Positions 60,254 to 64,000 of a DNA stretch of 64,000 nt are shown here, one piece after another. The DNA lies in assembly GCA_024742665.1 (NCBI GenBank), contig JANSYA010000002.1, forward strand, positions 496,001 through 560,000, in the 5' to 3' direction. The position numbers and the translations under genes were made by a program. The stretch is from a bacterium. Its GTDB lineage: Bacteria; Spirochaetota; Leptospiria; Leptospirales; Leptonemataceae. The notes under the pieces are model-generated. The model was given only the letters and a program-made list of their open reading frames with translations. It made no database searches and was not told the DNA's origin. How positions within the stretch are numbered: position 1 is the stretch's first letter; each line of letters begins with the position of its first letter.

Positions 60254-60894
60254 TGTTACTGCCCGAATCCCTGTTCGATAAATTCGGCGTAGAATTCCGT
60301 CCGGGAGATATTGTATTCTGCGAATACGAGCCGGGCAACGAATGCTTTTTTATTCAAGAAGGCCGCGTTAAGATCACCAAGACCGTGGGCAATACCCAGA
60401 AGACTCTGGACGTGCTCGGCCAGGGCGACTTCTTCGGGGAGATGGCGATCTTAGAGGAGGAGCCGCGCAGCGCCTCCGCGATCGCCGTCGAGGTGGTTCG
60501 CGCGCTAAAATTCAACCGGGCGAATTTCGATTCGCTGATGAATACCCAACCGCAGCTCGCCTATCGCCTGCTGGTAATTTTCGCCAATCGCATCTTCGAC
60601 GCGAAACGTCGCCTGCAAATCCTGCTGCTCGATGACAGCCAGGCGAAGGTGGCCGACGTCTTCTGCATGCTTTCGGAAAAAGATCCGAACTACGGCGAAG
60701 CGACAAAGATGGTCTTCAATGTTACCGTCGACGACGTGGCCAGCTGGTGCGGCCTGCCCGCGGCGGAAGTGCAGCGCGTCGTAAGCGGCTTCGTGCGCCA
60801 GGGCAAAGTCGAGCTCTTCGCGGATCGCATCGTCTGCAATAACATCAACGACTTCAACCGCATCGTAGCGGCGAAGCGTAAGAACTTACTTTAA
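60250..60894 (+). CDS. CRP/FNR-family regulator
   Basis: The 214-residue protein has a CNB domain (~10-120: FRPGDIVFCEYEPGNECFFI; GQGDFFGEMAILEEEPRSAS). The Arg in EPRSASA is at the cyclic-phosphate position. A C-terminal winged-helix region (~140-210, NVTVDDVASWCGLPAAEVQR) resembles the Crp helix-turn-helix. It may respond to the cAMP made by the receptor cyclase at 27.7-29.8 kb. The ATG overlaps the upstream stop, so the pair is co-translated. Confidence 0.85.
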   Translation: MMLLPESLFDKFGVEFRPGDIVFCEYEPGNECFFIQEGRVKITKTVGNTQKTLDVLGQGDFFGEMAILEEEPRSASAIAVEVVRALKFNRANFDSLMNTQPQLAYRLLVIFANRIFDAKRRLQILLLDDSQAKVADVFCMLSEKDPNYGEATKMVFNVTVDDVASWCGLPAAEVQRVVSGFVRQGKVELFADRIVCNNINDFNRIVAAKRKNLL

Positions 60895-60947
60895 ACTGCG
60901 GCCACGGCCGGCACTTCGAAACGCCGCGACTTTGCGCGCGAAGAACA

Positions 60948-62705
60948 GTGCCGTCTCATCCGCCGCGGTCCATGTTTCCCATCATCGCCATGCATACAAT
61001 GTCCGCTTTCTTCGAACCAACGCACAGATCCTGCGCAGCTTCTGCGCGCAAGCGCCGATCATCGGGGTGCGCCGCCGCGCTCGTGATTCTTTTAGGACTG
61101 CCGCTGATTCTCCCGGCGAAGCCGCTCCTGGCCGGACCTCAGGACGGACTTCCGCCCCTCAGTGAAGAGTGGGATCGTTCGACTCCCCGCCGTTCGCTCC
61201 AGCTCTTTTTAGACAGCTGCCGCGAAAATCGTTACGACGACGCGGCCTATTTGCTCGACATGAGTCACATTCCCCGCGGCCGTCAGACGAAGCGGGGGCC
61301 GGTTCTGGCGCGCCAGTTGAAATTCGTGCTGGACCAAACGGTCTGGTTCGACCTCGAGCTGATTTCCGACGAAGCCGCGGGCGACCCGGAAGACGGTCGC
61401 ACCACCGAGACCGTCGCCGAAGTTCCCCTGGGTCGCGGAGTCATTCCGATCGTACTCAATAGACGGGCGCTGCCCGGCGGCGGCGCGGCCTGGCTGATCT
61501 CTTCGCGGACTCTCCAGCGCGTAGACGACATGTACGCGGAGTACGGCTCCGCCTGGATCACAGAATATTTGCCGCCGATCTTTTCTGAAATTCGTCTCGG
61601 CGAGTGGCTGCTCTGGCAAATCGTAAGCCTGTTCGGCATATTGACGCTGGCCTTCGCCGGGGCCTGGCTGATTTCTTTTCCGACTCTGGGCTTCGCGAAC
61701 TGGATCGCGCGCCGAACCGGTTACAAATGGGACGACATATTACTCGCGGCCAGTCGCTGGCCGGTGCGTATATTTTTAACGCTTGTGATTGCGAATATCG
61801 CCAGCGGCTATCTGCGACTGTCCGTGCCCGCCGCCGCGACCCTGAGCGGTTTGATCGGCTCCGGATTGATTCTGACCGTCGCCTGGCTGATATCGCGCAG
61901 CGTTTCGATTTTATCGGCTTCGCTCATGCGATCCTTGCAGGAACAAAACGATTCGGGCAAGGGCATCGTCGACATCAGCCAGGAACTCAAAGCCCGGGGG
62001 GCTCGCACGCAGGTCATCGTTCTGCGGCGCGTGATTCAGATCGTCGTATTTATTCTGGCGGCCGCTTTGATTCTCACCCAGTTCGAATTCCTGCGCCGCA
62101 TCGGCACTTCGCTGCTGGCTTCGGCCGGCGTCGCGGGCGTCGTCATCGGCCTGGCCGCGCAAAAAACGATCTCGAATATTCTGGCGGGCATCCAGCTCGC
62201 TCTCACACAGCCGATTCGTATCGGCGACACGGTGATCCTCGAAGGCGAATGGGGCCAGATCGAAGAGATTAACTTAACTTACGTCGTACTTAAGATCTGG
62301 GATCTCCGCCGCCTGATCGTTCCGGTATCTCGAGTGCTGGACGCGCCCTTTCAGAACTGGACGAAGACCAGCCCCGAATTGCTGGGTACGATCTATTTTT
62401 ACGCGGACTATAGCGTGCCGATCGAAAAACTTCGCGAAGAACTCCAGCGCTTCGTAAGCAAACGCCCGGACTGGGACCGGCAGGCCTGCAGCGTGCTGGT
62501 CACGAAAGCGACCGAGCAGACCGTCGAAGTCCGCGCGCTGATCTCCGCGGCGGACGCGAGCGATCAGTGGAATTTACGCTGCGCCGTGCGCGAACACATG
62601 ATCGCGTACTTGCAGCAGCTCGACGGCGGCCGCTATCTACCGAAGACGCGCCTGGCGGGCCTGGCAGACCCGAATATTCTTTCGGATCGCCAGAGCGACG
62701 CCTGA
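60948..62705 (+). CDS. Mechanosensitive ion channel of the MscS/YnaI type
   Basis: 585 residues from GTG 60948; ATG 60972, 60990 and 61002 are alternative starts. A signal (AALVILLGLPLILPAKPLLA) leads to a ~130-residue periplasmic domain. About five helices follow (LLWQIVSLFGILTLAFAGAW; LSGLIGSGLILTVAWLI; VIQIVVFILAAALILTQ). The MscS pore helix is SAGVAGVVIGLAAQKTISNI, and the beta domain is IRIGDTVILEGEWGQIEEIN. It releases solutes on hypo-osmotic shock. The N-terminal region resembles periplasmic extensions of large MscS homologues. Confidence 0.9.
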   Translation: MPSHPPRSMFPIIAMHTMSAFFEPTHRSCAASARKRRSSGCAAALVILLGLPLILPAKPLLAGPQDGLPPLSEEWDRSTPRRSLQLFLDSCRENRYDDAAYLLDMSHIPRGRQTKRGPVLARQLKFVLDQTVWFDLELISDEAAGDPEDGRTTETVAEVPLGRGVIPIVLNRRALPGGGAAWLISSRTLQRVDDMYAEYGSAWITEYLPPIFSEIRLGEWLLWQIVSLFGILTLAFAGAWLISFPTLGFANWIARRTGYKWDDILLAASRWPVRIFLTLVIANIASGYLRLSVPAAATLSGLIGSGLILTVAWLISRSVSILSASLMRSLQEQNDSGKGIVDISQELKARGARTQVIVLRRVIQIVVFILAAALILTQFEFLRRIGTSLLASAGVAGVVIGLAAQKTISNILAGIQLALTQPIRIGDTVILEGEWGQIEEINLTYVVLKIWDLRRLIVPVSRVLDAPFQNWTKTSPELLGTIYFYADYSVPIEKLREELQRFVSKRPDWDRQACSVLVTKATEQTVEVRALISAADASDQWNLRCAVREHMIAYLQQLDGGRYLPKTRLAGLADPNILSDRQSDA

Positions 62706-62753
62706 AGCCTGCACGCGTAGCGCGCGCATACGACGATGCTCACCTGAATCAAC

Positions 62754-64000
62754 TTAAATCAGCTCGGGATCGCTGACGATTTCAACCATCGCCGGACCGT
62801 CGTGAGCGAAGGCTTTCGTTAAGGCCGCTTCGAGCTCGGATGCTTCGGTCACGCGAATGCCCAGGGCGCCGCAGTTCTCAGCGTACTGCGCGAAATTGGG
62901 ATTGTGTAAATCGGTCTGCCAGACGTCGAATTTGCCGGCGAGCTGCTCTTTCTTGATCTTGCCGATCGAGCTGTTGTTTAAGAGCACGTGTGTGATGTTC
63001 ATCTTATATTTTACGGCGGTAAGCAGTTCGCCCATGTACTGCCCGAAGCCGCCGTCGCCGGTAATCGCGACGATCGGCCGACCTGACGCTCCGGAAGACT
63101 TTGCCCCTTTCGGCGGATGTTCGGCGGCCCACGCTCCCATTGCAGCAGGATAACCAAAGCCGATCGATCCCAGATAGCCCGACATCAGCACGGCCTGGTT
63201 TTTGCACTCGAAGTAACGGCCGAACGAGTAGGTGTTGTTGCCCACGTCGACGGCGATGACCGCGTTTTCCGGCACGTGGCGGTTCAGCGCGTCGAAGATC
63301 GCCGCCGAGCTGACGCCCTGACCACGGTCCTCTTTTAAGCGCTTCGCCTTCTCATCGCGCCAGATCTTCCAGCGCTCGGCGACTTCCGCCTTTTGATCGA
63401 CGGCGACCAGATCGCTCGAACTAATTGTGCCTTTCAGAGCTTTCAGCGTAACGCCGATTTCGCCCCAGACCGGCACGTCGACGGGATGAAATTTACCGAG
63501 CATCATCGGATCGTAGTCGACCTGAATCGTGGGTTTCTTTGGCGTAATGCCGGTATGATTCGAGAAAGACGCGCCGAGTACGAGGATCGCATCGCACTCG
63601 TTCATAAACCAGCTGGCAATCGGCGTGCCGCTGCGGCCGAGCACGCCGCAGGCGAGCGGATGCGAATCAGGAATGATGCCTTTGCCTTTGAACGTGGTCA
63701 GCACGGGCATGCGAAAGTCTTCGGCGAACTGGATTAACTCGTCGCGGTGAAAACGCGCGCCGTGGCCGACGATCATGATCGGCCGCTTCGCGCCTTTCAG
63801 CAATTTCGCGGCGGCCTCCAGACTTTCCTGCGGCGGATGGATTTCTCGCGGCGTAATACGCCCTTGCGAGCTCGACGCCTTTGCGCCTTCAGCGGCCGGG
63901 ACCGTCTGCACTTCGTCAGGAAAAATCAAATGCGTAACGTCGCGCTGCAAAATTGCGTTCTTGAGCGCGAGAGTCATGAGTTCGGCGTGTCGGCTGGAAT
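62754..64000 (-). CDS. Thiamine-diphosphate-dependent enzyme, pyruvate oxidase/acetolactate synthase family (5' end cut by window edge)
   Basis: The visible ~414 residues are the C-terminal two-thirds. The frame continues past 63977 to base 64000 (RHAELMTLALKNAILQRD), so the start lies outside. The central TPP_enzyme_M domain (LLKGAKRPIMIVGHGARFHR; DAILVLGASFSNHTG) and the ThDP-binding domain follow. GDGGFGQYMGELLTAVKYKM with ITHVLLNNSSIGKIKKEQL forms the GDG...NN Mg-ThDP motif. FGYPAAMGAWAAEHPPKG precedes it. The glutamate activating ThDP is in the missing part, so the exact reaction (PoxB-like, synthase or decarboxylase) cannot be fixed. Confidence 0.85.
   Translation of the reverse strand, partial: SSRHAELMTLALKNAILQRDVTHLIFPDEVQTVPAAEGAKASSSQGRITPREIHPPQESLEAAAKLLKGAKRPIMIVGHGARFHRDELIQFAEDFRMPVLTTFKGKGIIPDSHPLACGVLGRSGTPIASWFMNECDAILVLGASFSNHTGITPKKPTIQVDYDPMMLGKFHPVDVPVWGEIGVTLKALKGTISSSDLVAVDQKAEVAERWKIWRDEKAKRLKEDRGQGVSSAAIFDALNRHVPENAVIAVDVGNNTYSFGRYFECKNQAVLMSGYLGSIGFGYPAAMGAWAAEHPPKGAKSSGASGRPIVAITGDGGFGQYMGELLTAVKYKMNITHVLLNNSSIGKIKKEQLAGKFDVWQTDLHNPNFAQYAENCGALGIRVTEASELEAALTKAFAHDGPAMVEIVSDPELI

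Overview
The window looks like chromosomal DNA of a GC-rich spirochaete, most likely order Leptospirales. This is inferred from the gene mix, not from a marker gene. The pointers are: many exported proteins with relaxed spirochaete-type lipoboxes, a DUF2225 protein, a 7TM-DISM receptor fused to an adenylate cyclase, a partner-switching module ending in a SpoIIE phosphatase, cyclic-nucleotide-binding regulators, a large cytoplasmic leucine-rich-repeat protein, HemJ, and an outer membrane with a TonB-dependent receptor and porins. No phage, insertion sequence, CRISPR array or plasmid gene was recognised. Gene density is high: no gene-free stretch exceeds 300 bases and many start/stop codons overlap.

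Layout. 1-6.4 kb: a frameshifted exported protein running off the left edge, holA, a 992-residue LRR protein, a 4-oxalocrotonate tautomerase ending in a 15-bp tandem repeat, and cinA. 6.5-11.4 kb: a GGQ release-factor-like protein with an unknown partner, then an SbcD/SbcC-like (YhaO/YhaN-like) pair. 11.5-15.7 kb: a DUF4846 lipoprotein whose signal-peptide codons contain an intrinsic terminator, an exported unknown, DUF2225 and truA. 15.8-22.7 kb: an outer-membrane cluster (beta-barrel, lipoproteins, TonB-dependent receptor) and a metallo-beta-lactamase-fold hydrolase. 22.8-29.8 kb: a Tat-exported papain-like peptidase with fibronectin domains, its upstream partner, leucyl aminopeptidase and the receptor cyclase. 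29.9-35.1 kb: a six-gene zinc locus (small His-rich protein, lipoprotein, porin, ZnuA, ZnuC, ZnuB). 35.2-41.5 kb: a methyltransferase, a 5 x 26 bp tandem repeat, a J-domain/CheW-like fusion, a GT39-type membrane protein, a STAS protein, Nif3 and a solute-binding protein. 41.5-48.2 kb: an outer-membrane barrel, the partner-switching module, a fatty-acid desaturase with paired palindromic operators, hemJ, a flavin/PLP-oxidase-like protein and a YacP-like NYN protein.

48.2-54.6 kb: the most unusual part. A five-gene operon with gaps of 0-3 bases runs on the minus strand: an exported trypsin-fold protein that has lost all three catalytic residues, a CsgG/TolB-N-like exported protein, a MoxR-type ATPase carrying a heptapeptide repeat, a 710-residue protein whose N-terminal half resembles TraB/DUF5682-type proteins, and a 260-residue helical unknown. 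No von Willebrand domain partner of the usual MoxR kind is present. This is the best candidate for an undescribed system.

54.7-64 kb: a lipid-anchored SRPBCC protein, hisD, YjbQ, tRNA-Val, rpsT, an amidohydrolase, two overlapping cyclic-nucleotide-binding regulators, an MscS-type channel and a thiamine-diphosphate enzyme cut by the right edge.
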